Shown here one piece after another: positions 42,042-50,849 of a stretch of 64,000 bases of DNA. Positions within the stretch are counted from its first letter, which is position 1; every line of letters begins with the position of its first letter. The notes beneath the pieces are model-generated. The model had not been told where the DNA came from. It did no database searches and worked only from the letters and a program-made list of their open reading frames with translations. This DNA is from Tessaracoccus sp. OH4464_COT-324 (GTDB lineage Bacteria > Actinomycetota > Actinomycetes > Propionibacteriales > Propionibacteriaceae), in assembly GCF_003932855.1 (NCBI RefSeq), contig NZ_RQYZ01000004.1, forward strand, positions 62,001 through 126,000. Reading direction: 5' to 3'. Both the position numbers and the translations under genes were made by a program.

Positions 42042-42693
42042 GCAGATCACGCCCCAAATGTGGGCCGCCATCTGGCAGGGGCTCGGTGAGACGGCCATCA
42101 TGGTGGGGTTGTCTGGTTTCTTCACGGTGTTGTTCGGTCTGCCGCTGGGCGTGTTGCTGTTCAGCTTCGACTCGTTGGTGCCCGCCCGTGGGTTCAAGGC
42201 GGTGCTGGGCTTCGTCGTGAACGTGGTGCGTTCCTTCCCGTACGCCATCTTGATGGTTTCGCTGATCCCGCTGACCCGCCTGCTCGTGGGTACGTCGGTG
42301 GGCCCGATTGCAGCGAGCGTTTCGCTCACCATCGCGGCCGTCCCGTTCTTCGCACGCCTAGTGGAGACTGCGCTCAGGGATGTGCCGTCAGGCAAGACAG
42401 ATGCCGCGCTGGCGATGGGGTCGTCAGGCATCCAGGTGGTGTGGAAGGTTTGGCTGCCTGAGGCGCTGCCGACGATCGTCTCCGCGGTGACGACCACCGT
42501 GGTCACTTTGGTGGGCTACTCCGCGATGGCTGGCTTGATCGGCGGCGGCGGGCTTGGCAGGCTAGCCTACAACTTCGGCTACCAGCGATTCATGCCCGGG
42601 GTGATGCTGATCACCGTGGTGCTGCTCATCGTCCTGGTTCAGCTGATCCAGTGGCTGGGCGACCTGCTCGCGCGCTCCGTCGACCACCGCTGA
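42034..42693 (+). CDS. metI: Methionine ABC transporter permease
   Basis: 219 residues, five membrane segments. The cytoplasmic EAA loop that docks on MetN is AALAMGSSGIQVVWKVWLPE, and the family-typical VGYSAMAGLIGGGGLGRLAY segment follows. It overlaps metN by 8 bp and precedes metQ. It forms the membrane channel for D/L-methionine import. Confidence 0.95.
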   Translation: MFEQITPQMWAAIWQGLGETAIMVGLSGFFTVLFGLPLGVLLFSFDSLVPARGFKAVLGFVVNVVRSFPYAILMVSLIPLTRLLVGTSVGPIAASVSLTIAAVPFFARLVETALRDVPSGKTDAALAMGSSGIQVVWKVWLPEALPTIVSAVTTTVVTLVGYSAMAGLIGGGGLGRLAYNFGYQRFMPGVMLITVVLLIVLVQLIQWLGDLLARSVDHR

Positions 42694-42789
42694 CCCTAGT
42701 TTTCCCGTGCCACCGGGTACGGGATGCCGGTTGTCCCGGCTAATAAACCCGGCCAACTTGTTGTTGGCCCCGAGCAAAGGAACACTCCT

Positions 42790-43605
42790 ATGCGCAAGCT
42801 TCTCGCAGTCGCCGCTTCCGTCGCGGCATCGCTCGCGCTGGCCGCCTGCTCCGGCACCGCCCAGCAGACCCAGGGGCGCGGCCTCGCCAAGGTCACCGTC
42901 GGTGCCAGCCCTGTGCCGCACGCCAAGGTCCTTGAGTTCGTCGACAACGAACTGGCCGAGAAGGCGGGCATCGACCTGGATATCAAACAGTTCGACGACT
43001 ACGTCCTGCCCAATCAGGCCCTGAACGACGGCGAGCTGGACGCGAACTTCTTCCAGCACCTGCCCTACCTCGAATCCGAGATGAAGGAGAAGGGCTACGC
43101 GTTCGAGCACGGCGCGGGTGTGCATATCGAGCCGCTCAGGCTCTTCTCCGCGAAGGTGGGTTCGCCCAGCGAGGTGGCCGAAGGCGCCACCGTCGCAATC
43201 ACCAACGACGTCTCCAACCAGGCCCGCGGCCTTCTGCTGCTGCAGTCGGCGGGGTTGCTGAACGACATCACCCTGGAGTCCTCCGTGCTGAGCCTCACCC
43301 CGCAGCAGAACCCGAAGGGGCTCAGGTTTGAAGAGACGCAGCCGGAGATCGTGGTGCAGTTGGTGAACGACCCCAAGGTGGATCTGGCGGTAGTGAACGC
43401 CAACTTCGTGCTGAGTGCAGGCCTGGATCCCAGCCAGTCGGTGGCCACTGAGGAGGTGGCGAACAGCCCGTATTCCAACGTGCTCGTGTGGCGCAAGGAC
43501 AACAAGAACGAGGGCGTGCGCAAGCTTGAGGAGCTGCTGCACTCGCCCGAGGTACAAAAGTTCTACAAGGACAACTGGCCCAGCGGCGACGTGCTTCCGG
43601 GCTGA
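42790..43605 (+). CDS. metQ: Methionine-binding lipoprotein
   Basis: 271 residues. Signal peptide with lipobox LALAAC, then an NlpA/MetQ-family binding protein (VGASPVPHAKVLEFV; FDDYVLPNQALNDGELDANF; FFQHLPYLESEMKEKGYAF; VAITNDVSNQARGLLLLQ). It is anchored in the membrane and delivers methionine to MetI/MetN. The 96-bp gap after metI holds a GGCCAAC/GTTGGCC stem-loop (about 42752-42769), which could set the higher expression usual for a binding protein. AAAGGAAC precedes the ATG. Confidence 0.95.
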   Translation: MRKLLAVAASVAASLALAACSGTAQQTQGRGLAKVTVGASPVPHAKVLEFVDNELAEKAGIDLDIKQFDDYVLPNQALNDGELDANFFQHLPYLESEMKEKGYAFEHGAGVHIEPLRLFSAKVGSPSEVAEGATVAITNDVSNQARGLLLLQSAGLLNDITLESSVLSLTPQQNPKGLRFEETQPEIVVQLVNDPKVDLAVVNANFVLSAGLDPSQSVATEEVANSPYSNVLVWRKDNKNEGVRKLEELLHSPEVQKFYKDNWPSGDVLPG

Positions 43606-43691
43606 GTTAGGCCGCCGACGGGTCGGGGCGGGTTGGGCGCGGGGCAGCGCTCGGCCCGCCCCGCCGTTTCCTCGATATCGGCCCGGCGTTG

Positions 43692-43697
43692 TATGTT
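43692..43697 (+). promoter_or_regulatory. Candidate -10 element (TATGTT) for the GNAT gene
   Basis: TATGTT ends 7 nt before the ATG at 43705, which favours this start over the in-frame ATG at 43693 that overlaps the hexamer. Confidence 0.45.
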
Positions 43698-43704
43698 GCC
43701 CCGC

Positions 43705-44259
43705 ATGAGCAACGACTGGGTGATTCGCAACGTGGAACCTGCCGATGCGGCGGGGGTGTTGGCCGCCTTTTCGAGTTGCCCGGAGATGTCTCGCCAGGGC
43801 AGAGTGACGAATCTGGCCGAGGCCCGCGCCTACATCGACTGGCTGCTCGCTGAGGACCGAGAGGCGAGGGTGGCCGCCCAGCCGGTGGGCGGGGCGGTGT
43901 TCTCCCTCGTGGCGGCCACCCTGGACCGCGCAAACCGCTCAGCCTGGGTGTTCTACTGGGCTCACCGGGAGGCCCGGGGGCAAGGCATCACGTCCCGGCT
44001 GGTCCGTGAGTTCGCCGACGAGCTGCTCGGCACTGGGGTGGAGCGCCTGGAGTTGGGCTACCGGCTGAACAATCCGGCATCCGCGCGGGTAGCCGAAGCG
44101 GCCGGGTTCATCGTCGAGGGGATCGAGCGGGGAAAGTTCCTGATTGATGGGGTGCGCGTCGACGCCGCCGTCGCGGCTCGGCTGACCAGCGACCCGTGGC
44201 CGGGTGACCAGGAGTCACCACAAAGGCCTTGCGCGAGCGCGACGCACCGGTTCACGTGA
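43705..44259 (+). CDS. GNAT-family N-acetyltransferase
   Basis: 184 residues. GNAT fold with the acetyl-CoA pyrophosphate loop in the WAHREARGQGITSRLVREF segment (RxxGxG-like) and the RLELGYRLNNPASARVAEAAGFIVEG strand-helix typical of RimJ/RimL-like acetyltransferases. It acetylates an unknown amine, either a protein N-terminus or a small molecule. It is monocistronic and convergent with the HIT gene. Confidence 0.82.
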   Translation: MSNDWVIRNVEPADAAGVLAAFSSCPEMSRQGRVTNLAEARAYIDWLLAEDREARVAAQPVGGAVFSLVAATLDRANRSAWVFYWAHREARGQGITSRLVREFADELLGTGVERLELGYRLNNPASARVAEAAGFIVEGIERGKFLIDGVRVDAAVAARLTSDPWPGDQESPQRPCASATHRFT

Positions 44260-44285
44260 AAAGGGCCCATCCCCGGAGTGGGCTC
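44257..44285 (-). terminator. Probable terminator for the HIT gene
   Basis: GGGCCCA (44263-44269) pairs with TGGGCTC (44279-44285, with one G-T wobble). On the minus strand it is followed by CCTTTTCAC, a short T-run, just after the HIT stop codon. Confidence 0.55.
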
Positions 44286-44296
44286 CGCCGAGTCTG

Positions 44297-44656
44297 TCAA
44301 ACTAAGCCCTCACGGGTGCGCTCGCCGGAGTAGACGTGGATGTGTAGGTGTTTTGAGTCCTGGTAACGGCCGAGGTTGGTGAGCACCCGCGCGGCCCCCA
44401 GCGTCTGCTCGACGCGACTCGCCACCCGCTGCACCACCGCCAGCAGCTCGCGAACATCGTCCTCGTCGTCGGAGCAGACGCTGGTGAGCGAGCCAAGATG
44501 CTTCTTGGGGACCACGACGATGTGCGTGGCCCAGCTGGGCCGGGTGTGATGGAAGGCCAGGACGCGCTCGGTCTCTTCGACGACGCGCAGACGGTCGACG
44601 TTGGGCAGCGCCACGTCGCAGTAGAAATCGGTTCCCTCGTATTCGGGCTTCATCAC
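44297..44656 (-). CDS. HIT-family protein
   Basis: 119 residues. Histidine-triad nucleotide hydrolase/transferase fold: RVLAFHHTRPSWATHIVVVP with the PKKH segment, and the catalytic triad motif HLHIHVYSG near the C-terminus. HIT proteins cleave nucleotide phosphoramidates or related bonds. A Shine-Dalgarno (GAAGAGAAG) precedes tandem ATG codons. Monocistronic. Confidence 0.9.
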   Translation of the reverse strand: MMKPEYEGTDFYCDVALPNVDRLRVVEETERVLAFHHTRPSWATHIVVVPKKHLGSLTSVCSDDEDDVRELLAVVQRVASRVEQTLGAARVLTNLGRYQDSKHLHIHVYSGERTREGLV

Positions 44657-44830
44657 TTCTCTTCCGGTTCTGGAGCCAGCGGGCGCTGACTAGGGCAAAT
44701 TAGTTGACGCAAGCCCGGCGATTGTGACCCCCTGGGGTGGTAGCTTCAACTCGTCGGGCGGTCCGACCAACGTTGTTTCGGCGGTCGCCCAGTGAAATCC
44801 TATGTTCCATCTCTGTAAGGAGCTTTTCAC

Positions 44831-45217
44831 ATGAACGCACATCTCAAGCGGATGGCCGCCTTCGCAGCAGCCGCCCTGCTCGCAGGCACGACGCTTACCG
44901 GTTGCGGTTCCGGCGGCAGCGCCAAGGCATTCTGCGACACCATGAACAAGAACCGCGAGTCCATCGAGAAGAACATGGACACCTCCCCCGAATCGTTCGG
45001 GAAGTCCTTGGAAGAGGGGAAGAAGGTCTGGGAGGAGCTGCTGGCGGTGGCACCGGACGAGATCCGCTCGGATGTGCAGAAGGTGAGCAATCTCTGGCAG
45101 GAGCTCGAAACTGGCATGCAAAACATGGACCCAGAGAAGCTGATGAACATCGGGAAAGGGACCGAAGAGAGCCTCAAGAAGATCGGCGACTTCTACAACA
45201 AGAACTGCTCCAAGTAG
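44831..45217 (+). CDS. Small secreted lipoprotein
   Basis: 128 residues. Signal peptide with lipobox LTGC (Cys25), then a short Gly/Ser spacer and a mostly helical, Lys/Glu-rich domain with two further Cys (FCDTMNKN and the C-terminal KNCSK) that could form a disulphide. It is a lipid-anchored extracytoplasmic protein of unknown function. AAGGAG precedes the ATG, and a perfect stem-loop terminator follows, so the gene is monocistronic. The charged helical composition is quite unlike its neighbours. Confidence 0.8.
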   Translation: MNAHLKRMAAFAAAALLAGTTLTGCGSGGSAKAFCDTMNKNRESIEKNMDTSPESFGKSLEEGKKVWEELLAVAPDEIRSDVQKVSNLWQELETGMQNMDPEKLMNIGKGTEESLKKIGDFYNKNCSK

Positions 45218-45234
45218 GGACAGCGGGCTGCTCA

Positions 45235-45271
45235 GGCACCGGCCGGGTTGGCCGGTGCCGCTGTCTTTTCT
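45235..45271 (+). terminator. Intrinsic terminator after the small lipoprotein
   Basis: GGCACCGGCC (45235-45244) pairs perfectly with GGCCGGTGCC (45250-45259), loop GGGTT, followed by GCTGTCTTTTC. Confidence 0.88.
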
Positions 45272-45326
45272 GGGGACGTGGTTCGCCCGAGTTCACCGAC
45301 ACCCCACCCGCGCCAGCCAGGCCAGG

Positions 45327-46304
45327 CTAGCGCAGTTCGGACGGTTTTCGACGTGGTCCTCTGTCGATTGCGAGTTGTTCCACCCGGATGGGCAGGTAGT
45401 GGAGAGCCAGCGAGTCCAGAATCCTCTGCAGCCGTGCCAGCGCAGCTGCACGCTCACCGTCCGACGACGCCCCCGCTGCCAGCCGGGCCACCTTGGCCGC
45501 CTTGGCCACCTCATCGCGCGCTCCTCGCGCGACGTGCCGCAGCCCCATCCGCTCAGCGTTGTCCCGGGCCACCTGAAACCGGATCTCCACGCGATCAGCG
45601 GCCGCCCTCGATGGGCAGGTCTCGAACTCCACCAGCGCCTCCTCGAAGGCGGCGGTCGTCGGCACTTCAGGATCGAACAGCGCAGGGTTCTCCAGCCGGT
45701 AAAGCAAATCCGAGCGCAGCTGAGCATATTCTCTTCTGATCCGCGCCACCTGAACGCCTGGGGAGACTTCGGAGGCAGCGGGCAGCACGCCATTCCATAG
45801 CTCGCCCCGCTCCACCGCTAGCGCGTAGGAGTGCACATTCCCCAGGGTCACCCCCACCTTCTTCTGACCGAGGATTTCCCGCCGAGCCCAGCCAACTGAC
45901 CAGTTAGCCAGCCCGAGGATCGTCAACAGGCAGCCCGCGACGAGGATCCAGCCAGCTTGTAGCCAGATCGCCAACCCGATGCTCGCCGCAGCAACAATCA
46001 CGTTCACGTAGGCCCGTGAACCGGCGCTCTCCTTGGCCACCACGTTTGGCAGGAGCATGAAACGCGCGTCAGCCAGCCGCTCCCCCCAGGACGTTTTCAG
46101 TCCGCTGAGGGTAGTGCTGCCCGCCAAATCGGAGATGCTCAGGCCGAATCCGAGAGTTCTGCTCCTGACCGAGAACCCGCCTCCCCTCTCTCGCTTGACC
46201 GCGAACAGATAGTGGCTGTCGTCGGTGAACACTAGCAGCCCGCACGGCGCGATGGCCCGGATCTTCGTCTCCTCGTCCAGCAGACCCCAGGGAACTGGCT
46301 TCAT
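45327..46304 (-). CDS. Two-TM protein of unknown function, tandem paralogue A
   Basis: 325 residues. A short N-terminal segment (KPVPWGLLDEE; LLVFTDDSHYLFAVKRERGG), two membrane segments near residues 98-135 (VIVAAASIGLAIWLQAG; LVAGCLLTILGLANWSV) and a cytoplasmic helical C-terminus with ENPALFDPEVPTTAAFEEAL, DNAERMGLRHVARGARDEV and LALHYLPIRVEQL. The same blocks occur in the next gene upstream, so the two are paralogues. GGAGACGAGC precedes the ATG, which overlaps the upstream stop by 4 bp. Function unknown. Confidence 0.7.
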   Translation of the reverse strand: MKPVPWGLLDEETKIRAIAPCGLLVFTDDSHYLFAVKRERGGGFSVRSRTLGFGLSISDLAGSTTLSGLKTSWGERLADARFMLLPNVVAKESAGSRAYVNVIVAAASIGLAIWLQAGWILVAGCLLTILGLANWSVGWARREILGQKKVGVTLGNVHSYALAVERGELWNGVLPAASEVSPGVQVARIRREYAQLRSDLLYRLENPALFDPEVPTTAAFEEALVEFETCPSRAAADRVEIRFQVARDNAERMGLRHVARGARDEVAKAAKVARLAAGASSDGERAAALARLQRILDSLALHYLPIRVEQLAIDRGPRRKPSELR

Positions 46305-47293
46305 GCTCGTCTCCTGCCCGGCAGCTGTTTCAGGCGCCGCCCGCCCAGCGCGTTCGAAACCTCGGCCCTGCTGGGCAGATAGTAGAGTGCAAGCCCCGAC
46401 AGGAGTTGTCGCGCCAACCCAGCCGCAGCTTTTCGCTCGGCCGGAGTGGTGCTCTCATCCAGCGCAAGCCGGATCGCTTTCAGCGCACGTCGAGCATCAT
46501 CGCGCGCGGTCTCAGGCAGGTGCCGCATGCCGACGCGCTCAGCGTGTCGTCGGGCCGCGCGAAAGGAACTGACCACTTGGGCGGCCAACGCCACCCGATC
46601 TTCGGTTTCAAGGCGTGGCCATTCTGAGTCCCACCTGAATAGGGCGAGCGTCAGGGCCTCCGTCTCCGGCACAGCGGCGTCAAACAGCGCTGGATTGTCG
46701 ACCCGGTAGGCCAAGTCCGAGAGCAGTCGACCATACTCCTCCTTCACCTCATCCACCTGCCGCGCGGCTGCTTCGGATCGGTCTTCTTCCAGCACAAGCT
46801 CCCGGAGCCGCCAGTGCTGCCCATTGATGGCGTAGCCCCACCCCGAGCGGCCGATCAGCATGAGAGCGAACACCAAGAACCCGAAGAAACACACGACGAA
46901 CACGGCAATAAGCCCCAGGGGGTTGATGACGTCGAAGGGGAGGGCTCCGCTTAGAATCGCCCAGAGGAATGCCACGCAGCAGACGAGTTGAACCATGGGC
47001 AGCCTTTTGCGACGCAGGTAGTTCTTCCAGGAACTGATCCTGACTGCTTCCCCTTCCGGCAGTCTGAAACACCGCAGCGGCTCAAGCCCGATCTCTGCAG
47101 CCACCACATCACCGATGCCCCGGCCGAGTGGAGCCGATCTGATCACCCGGACCTCGCCCTCGGACATGTTCAGCCTGACGTCTGACTCCCGCCGCTGTGC
47201 CAGCGCGCACTGGTCAGGGAAAACCAGCAGAAGATTCCACTTGATCCAACGTATCGGGGTGCTGAGCGGGATTTCGATTGCCTCGGGCTTCAC
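46301..47293 (-). CDS. Two-TM protein of unknown function, tandem paralogue B
   Basis: 330 residues from a GTG at 47293. This start aligns with the first residues of paralogue A (KP...LLVF.D); the frame stays open further 5' but runs into tRNA-Gly, so a longer form is wrong. Two membrane segments (MVQLVCCVAFLWAILSGAL; LIAVFVVCFFGFLVFALML) and the shared C-terminal blocks DNPALFDAAVPETEALTLAL, HAERVGMRHLPETARDDARR and LALYYLPSRAEV. It is co-transcribed with paralogue A (4-bp overlap) and lies downstream of tRNA-Gly and its terminator. Function unknown. Confidence 0.65.
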   Translation of the reverse strand: MKPEAIEIPLSTPIRWIKWNLLLVFPDQCALAQRRESDVRLNMSEGEVRVIRSAPLGRGIGDVVAAEIGLEPLRCFRLPEGEAVRISSWKNYLRRKRLPMVQLVCCVAFLWAILSGALPFDVINPLGLIAVFVVCFFGFLVFALMLIGRSGWGYAINGQHWRLRELVLEEDRSEAAARQVDEVKEEYGRLLSDLAYRVDNPALFDAAVPETEALTLALFRWDSEWPRLETEDRVALAAQVVSSFRAARRHAERVGMRHLPETARDDARRALKAIRLALDESTTPAERKAAAGLARQLLSGLALYYLPSRAEVSNALGGRRLKQLPGRRRA

Positions 47294-47373
47294 ACGCCTC
47301 AGGATAGGATGCCTGCCACGCACCGCAGCTCGGGCCGACGTCTGCGTGGTTCTTAACTCACGAAACTGTCCCG

Positions 47374-47413
47374 AGAAAAGCGGCCCCGGCAAGCACTTTG
47401 CCTGCCGGGGCCG
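47374..47413 (-). terminator. Intrinsic terminator of tRNA-Gly
   Basis: GCGGCCCCGGCA pairs with TGCCGGGGCCGC around an 11-nt loop. On the minus strand it is followed by TTTTCTCGG. It separates the tRNA from the paralogue pair. Confidence 0.85.
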
Positions 47414-47424
47414 CTCCCGCGTCG

Positions 47425-47496
<72 letters not shown>

Positions 47497-47570
47497 ATCG
47501 GCCTGAGCCACGCCCCATACTAGCAGCGCTTGGCGTTCACGCACATCCCGGCCCTGCACGTAAACGCGGG

Positions 47571-47576
47571 TAACAT
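47571..47576 (+). promoter_or_regulatory. Candidate -10 element (TAACAT) for the FAD/Fe-S oxidoreductase
   Basis: TAACAT is followed by 7 nt and GTG at 47584, which supports that GTG as a leaderless start over the ATG at 47596. Confidence 0.45.
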
Positions 47577-47583
47577 TCATTCC

Positions 47584-50337
47584 GTGAAAACCGGGATGCA
47601 ACGCAGCGCCGACGTGTTGACGCGCCTTGCGCACTCGCACGACGCTTCGCGCTTCCTGGAAATCCCGCAGGAGGTGGCGGTCGCCAGCTCGATCGAGGAT
47701 GTTCGCGCGCTCTTCCTGGAGGCGGCCGAAGGCCGTCGGCACCTTACACTACGCGGCGGCGGCACCAGCCTGAGCGGCCAGGCAATCTCCGACGATCTAC
47801 TGGTGGATGTCCGTCGAAGATTCCGCACCATCGAGGTGCTTGACGACGGCCTCCGCGTGCGAGCCGGTGCGGGGGCGTCAGTGGCGGCCATCAACGCCCG
47901 CCTCCTTCGCCACGGACGCCGGATCGGCCCCGACCCGGCCTCCGCGCAGACCGCGACAATCGGCGGGGTCATCGCCAACAACTCCACCGGCCGTGGCGCC
48001 GTCTGCGCCCACGATGCCTTCGCCACCATCGAATCCCTGGTGGTGGTGCTGCCCAACGGTCGGGTGGTGGACACGAGTCAGCCGGACGTCGACATCGCGC
48101 TCACCTGGGACGAGCCCACCTTGGCTGGCGGCCTGAACCTGCTTCGCCGCCGGCTACGCGAGGACGAAGCATCGCTCGCCGAGATCGACCGGCTGTGGTC
48201 GATGCGCAACTCCATGGGCTACGACCTGCGAGCACTCACCCGCTATTCCTCCCCTTCGGACATGATCCGCCAGTTGATGGTGGGCAGTGAAGGAACCCTG
48301 GGTTTCATCGCGGAGGTCACGCTGAGCACCGTCGCCCTGAAGCCTGCCCGGCGCGTGGACATCGTCGTCTTTGACTGCCCGGAGGAAGCCTTGGCAACCG
48401 CTCATGGCCTGACCACCGAGCCCTTCGACGTGGTGCAGCTGTTCGACGTGGACGCGCTGCGCGTCGTGCAAGAGCTACCGGAGGTGCACGAGGCTATCCG
48501 GGGACTGAAACTGGATCGCCACGCCGCGCTGCTGTTGGAGATCCACGCCGAGAACGAGGCAGAGCTGGCGGAGAAGGAGCGGCAATTTGCGCCAATCCTC
48601 GACGTGCTGCCCGACGTGCATTCCATCGACACAAGCGTGACATCGGCCCCACTGTGGCGGGTCCACCACGGGGTGTTCACCGCGATGGCGAAGGCCCGCC
48701 GCCCCGGCACCACCCTGCTGATGGAGGATTTCAGCGTTCCGCTGCCGCACGTCGGCCCGGTGATGACGAAACTCGATCGACTGTTCGATCAGTACGGCTT
48801 CCACCGTTCCCCGATCACCGCTGACCTCGTCACCGGCACCCTGCACTTCATGCTCACCGAGAACTTCGACGATGCCGCTCGGCTGCGCAAGTTCAAACGC
48901 TTTGTCAAGGCCTTCGTGCGTGCGGTGCTGGACTGCGGCGGCGTGCTGCGCTCGCACTACGGCACCGGCCGGGTGATGGCTCCCTTCCTAGAGGAGCAGG
49001 TGGGCACCGAGCTCTACGAGGTAATGCGCGGTATCAAGCACCTGTTCGACCCGCTCAGCATTCTGTCTCCGCGCTCGATGTTCAACGAGAACCCGGAGGC
49101 GCATGTCTCCGGCATCAAGCTCATGCCCACCATCGAGGATCCGGCCGACCGCTGCGTCGAGTGCGGCCTGTGCGAGAGCGTTTGTCCATCGGCCGACCTC
49201 ACCCTAACCCCCAGACAGCGCGTCGTGCTGCGTCGGGAGATCGCCGCGCGCAGCGCCGACGTCAAGTTGCTCGAAGCGCTCAACCACAACTATCAATACG
49301 CCGCCATCGACACCTGCTCGACGGCCAGCATCTGCCAGCTAGCCTGCCCTCTGGACATCGACATCGGCGAGCTGGTGCGCCAGCTCAAAGCCGACAACAA
49401 CACGGAGCGCGAGGAGCGGGCCTGGGACCGCGCGGCCCGAAACTGGGGCGCCAGCACCCGGCTGGGTGCCGCCGCCATGTCTACCGCGAAGCACCTCCAG
49501 CCGCTTGCGAAGTTCGCCACTCGGTTGGGGCGGGCGCACTTCGGGGGGGATTCCGTTTGGGGATACTCCGACGACTTCCCACCGGGCGCGGGTCTGCGTC
49601 GTCGACCCGCGAAGGAGCTGTCCGCACCGGACTCCGTGGCCGCGTACTTCCCCGGCTGCCAGCAAACTTTCCTCGGCGCCGAGGGGCAAGGGGTCTTCGC
49701 GGCGTTCAACGAGCTGTGCAGCCGCGCAGGCACCCCGGTTTCCCTGATCAATGCCGCGAAACTGTGCTGCGGTATTCCTTGGAAGACCCGGGGGCTCCGG
49801 CTCGGCTACCAGACGATGACCGGGCACACGCGACGCGCCCTGGCCAAGCGCTGGCAGGAGGTCGTGGTGATCGACTCCTCCGCCTGTGCACTCAACCTGC
49901 GGGAGATGCTGCAGCCCTACCAGAGCCGAAAGCCGCAGATCATGGATGTGCTCGACTTCGTTGCACAGACGCTCCTGCCCAAACTTGAGGTCGTTGCTCC
50001 GGTCGAATCGCTGCTGCTCTACCCGTCGTGCGCGAACAGCCACCTCGGCAACCGGGAGGCGGCGTTGCGGATCGCGCAGGCGGCCGCGTCCCAGGTTTAC
50101 CTGCCCGACGAGTGGGCCTGCTGCGGCGCCCACGGCGACCGCGGCCTGCTCCACCCGGAGCTGCCGCGCGCGGCCACGCGTCTGTCGGCTGCGGAGATTG
50201 CCGAGCGCGAGTTCGCGGCCTACGCTTCCACCACGCGTTCCTGCGAGGTGGCGATGAGCATTGTGACGAGGCGGCCATTCGTTCATCTGATCGAGGTGCT
50301 GGCTCAGGCAACCAGGAAGACGCAAGATACCCGGTAG
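47584..50337 (+). CDS. FAD-linked oxidase fused to 4Fe-4S/CCG domain (D-lactate dehydrogenase/glycolate oxidase type)
   Basis: 917 residues. The N-terminal half is a FAD_binding_4/FAD-oxidase_C flavoenzyme (LRGGGTSLSGQAISDDLLVD; TIGGVIANNSTGRGAV; MVGSEGTLGFIAEVTLS). The C-terminal half has a ferredoxin motif CVECGLCESVCP, a second Cys cluster (TCSTASICQLACPLD) and two CCG-type blocks (KLCCGIPWKT; WACCGAHGD). It resembles Dld-II-like respiratory D-lactate dehydrogenases, in which the GlcD and GlpC-like parts are fused; a 2-hydroxyacid such as D-lactate is the likely donor and quinone the likely acceptor. The start is GTG 47584; the nearby ATG at 47596 is possible. Confidence 0.88.
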   Translation: MKTGMQRSADVLTRLAHSHDASRFLEIPQEVAVASSIEDVRALFLEAAEGRRHLTLRGGGTSLSGQAISDDLLVDVRRRFRTIEVLDDGLRVRAGAGASVAAINARLLRHGRRIGPDPASAQTATIGGVIANNSTGRGAVCAHDAFATIESLVVVLPNGRVVDTSQPDVDIALTWDEPTLAGGLNLLRRRLREDEASLAEIDRLWSMRNSMGYDLRALTRYSSPSDMIRQLMVGSEGTLGFIAEVTLSTVALKPARRVDIVVFDCPEEALATAHGLTTEPFDVVQLFDVDALRVVQELPEVHEAIRGLKLDRHAALLLEIHAENEAELAEKERQFAPILDVLPDVHSIDTSVTSAPLWRVHHGVFTAMAKARRPGTTLLMEDFSVPLPHVGPVMTKLDRLFDQYGFHRSPITADLVTGTLHFMLTENFDDAARLRKFKRFVKAFVRAVLDCGGVLRSHYGTGRVMAPFLEEQVGTELYEVMRGIKHLFDPLSILSPRSMFNENPEAHVSGIKLMPTIEDPADRCVECGLCESVCPSADLTLTPRQRVVLRREIAARSADVKLLEALNHNYQYAAIDTCSTASICQLACPLDIDIGELVRQLKADNNTEREERAWDRAARNWGASTRLGAAAMSTAKHLQPLAKFATRLGRAHFGGDSVWGYSDDFPPGAGLRRRPAKELSAPDSVAAYFPGCQQTFLGAEGQGVFAAFNELCSRAGTPVSLINAAKLCCGIPWKTRGLRLGYQTMTGHTRRALAKRWQEVVVIDSSACALNLREMLQPYQSRKPQIMDVLDFVAQTLLPKLEVVAPVESLLLYPSCANSHLGNREAALRIAQAAASQVYLPDEWACCGAHGDRGLLHPELPRAATRLSAAEIAEREFAAYASTTRSCEVAMSIVTRRPFVHLIEVLAQATRKTQDTR

Positions 50338-50340
50338 GCT
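50335..50340 (+). promoter_or_regulatory. Candidate -10 element (TAGGCT) for the PH-domain genes
   Basis: TAGGCT, whose first three bases are the stop codon of the preceding gene, ends 8 nt before the ATG at 50349. It would give the PH-ppgK cluster its own promoter. Confidence 0.4.
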
Positions 50341-50348
50341 TCCGAGGT

Positions 50349-50849
50349 ATGTCGGATTTGTTCAGACCTCCTGCCCTGGACTGGCAGCGGCTCTCGCCGA
50401 AGTACCTGAAGGTTCGCGTGCTCGCCACGCTCCTCGGCCATGGGGTGTGGGTTCCGGCCAGCACCTTCGGGTTGTGGTATCTGCTGTCCGACACCCAATT
50501 CGGGTTCGTGGTCTGGGCCTGGCTCGGGCTGTTCGCTACCCTCTTCATCTGGAACCTGGTCCGCGCCCCCCGCTGGGTGCGCTCCTGGGGTTATGCGGAA
50601 CACAACGACAACATCTACGTCACCCATGGTCTACTCTTTCGCACCCTCACCTGCGTCCCCTACGGGCGGATGCAACTCGTGGAGGTAGATTCTGGCCCGA
50701 TCGACAGGTTGTTCGACTTGGCCGACGTCAAGATGGTCACAGCCTCCTCAAGCGGTTCTGTGGAGATCCCCGGCCTCGACCGCGCAGCGGCCGAGGCAGT
50801 CCGTGACCGATTCATCGCTCGCGGCAATGAACTTCAAGAGTCCATCTGA
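50349..50849 (+). CDS. Bacterial PH-domain membrane protein (YdbS-like)
   Basis: 166 residues. Two membrane segments (VWVPASTFGLWYLLSD; GFVVWAWLGLFATLFIWNLV) and one bPH2 (YdbS-type) domain: RSWGYAEHNDNIYVTHGLLF, TCVPYGRMQLVEVDSGPIDR, KMVTASSSGSVEIPGL. It pairs with the next, larger gene as in the YdbS-YdbT cluster of Firmicutes, with a TGATG-type overlap (stop/start at 50849). These pairs have been linked to resistance to membrane-active compounds in Bacillus; a role here is inferred. Confidence 0.85.
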   Translation: MSDLFRPPALDWQRLSPKYLKVRVLATLLGHGVWVPASTFGLWYLLSDTQFGFVVWAWLGLFATLFIWNLVRAPRWVRSWGYAEHNDNIYVTHGLLFRTLTCVPYGRMQLVEVDSGPIDRLFDLADVKMVTASSSGSVEIPGLDRAAAEAVRDRFIARGNELQESI

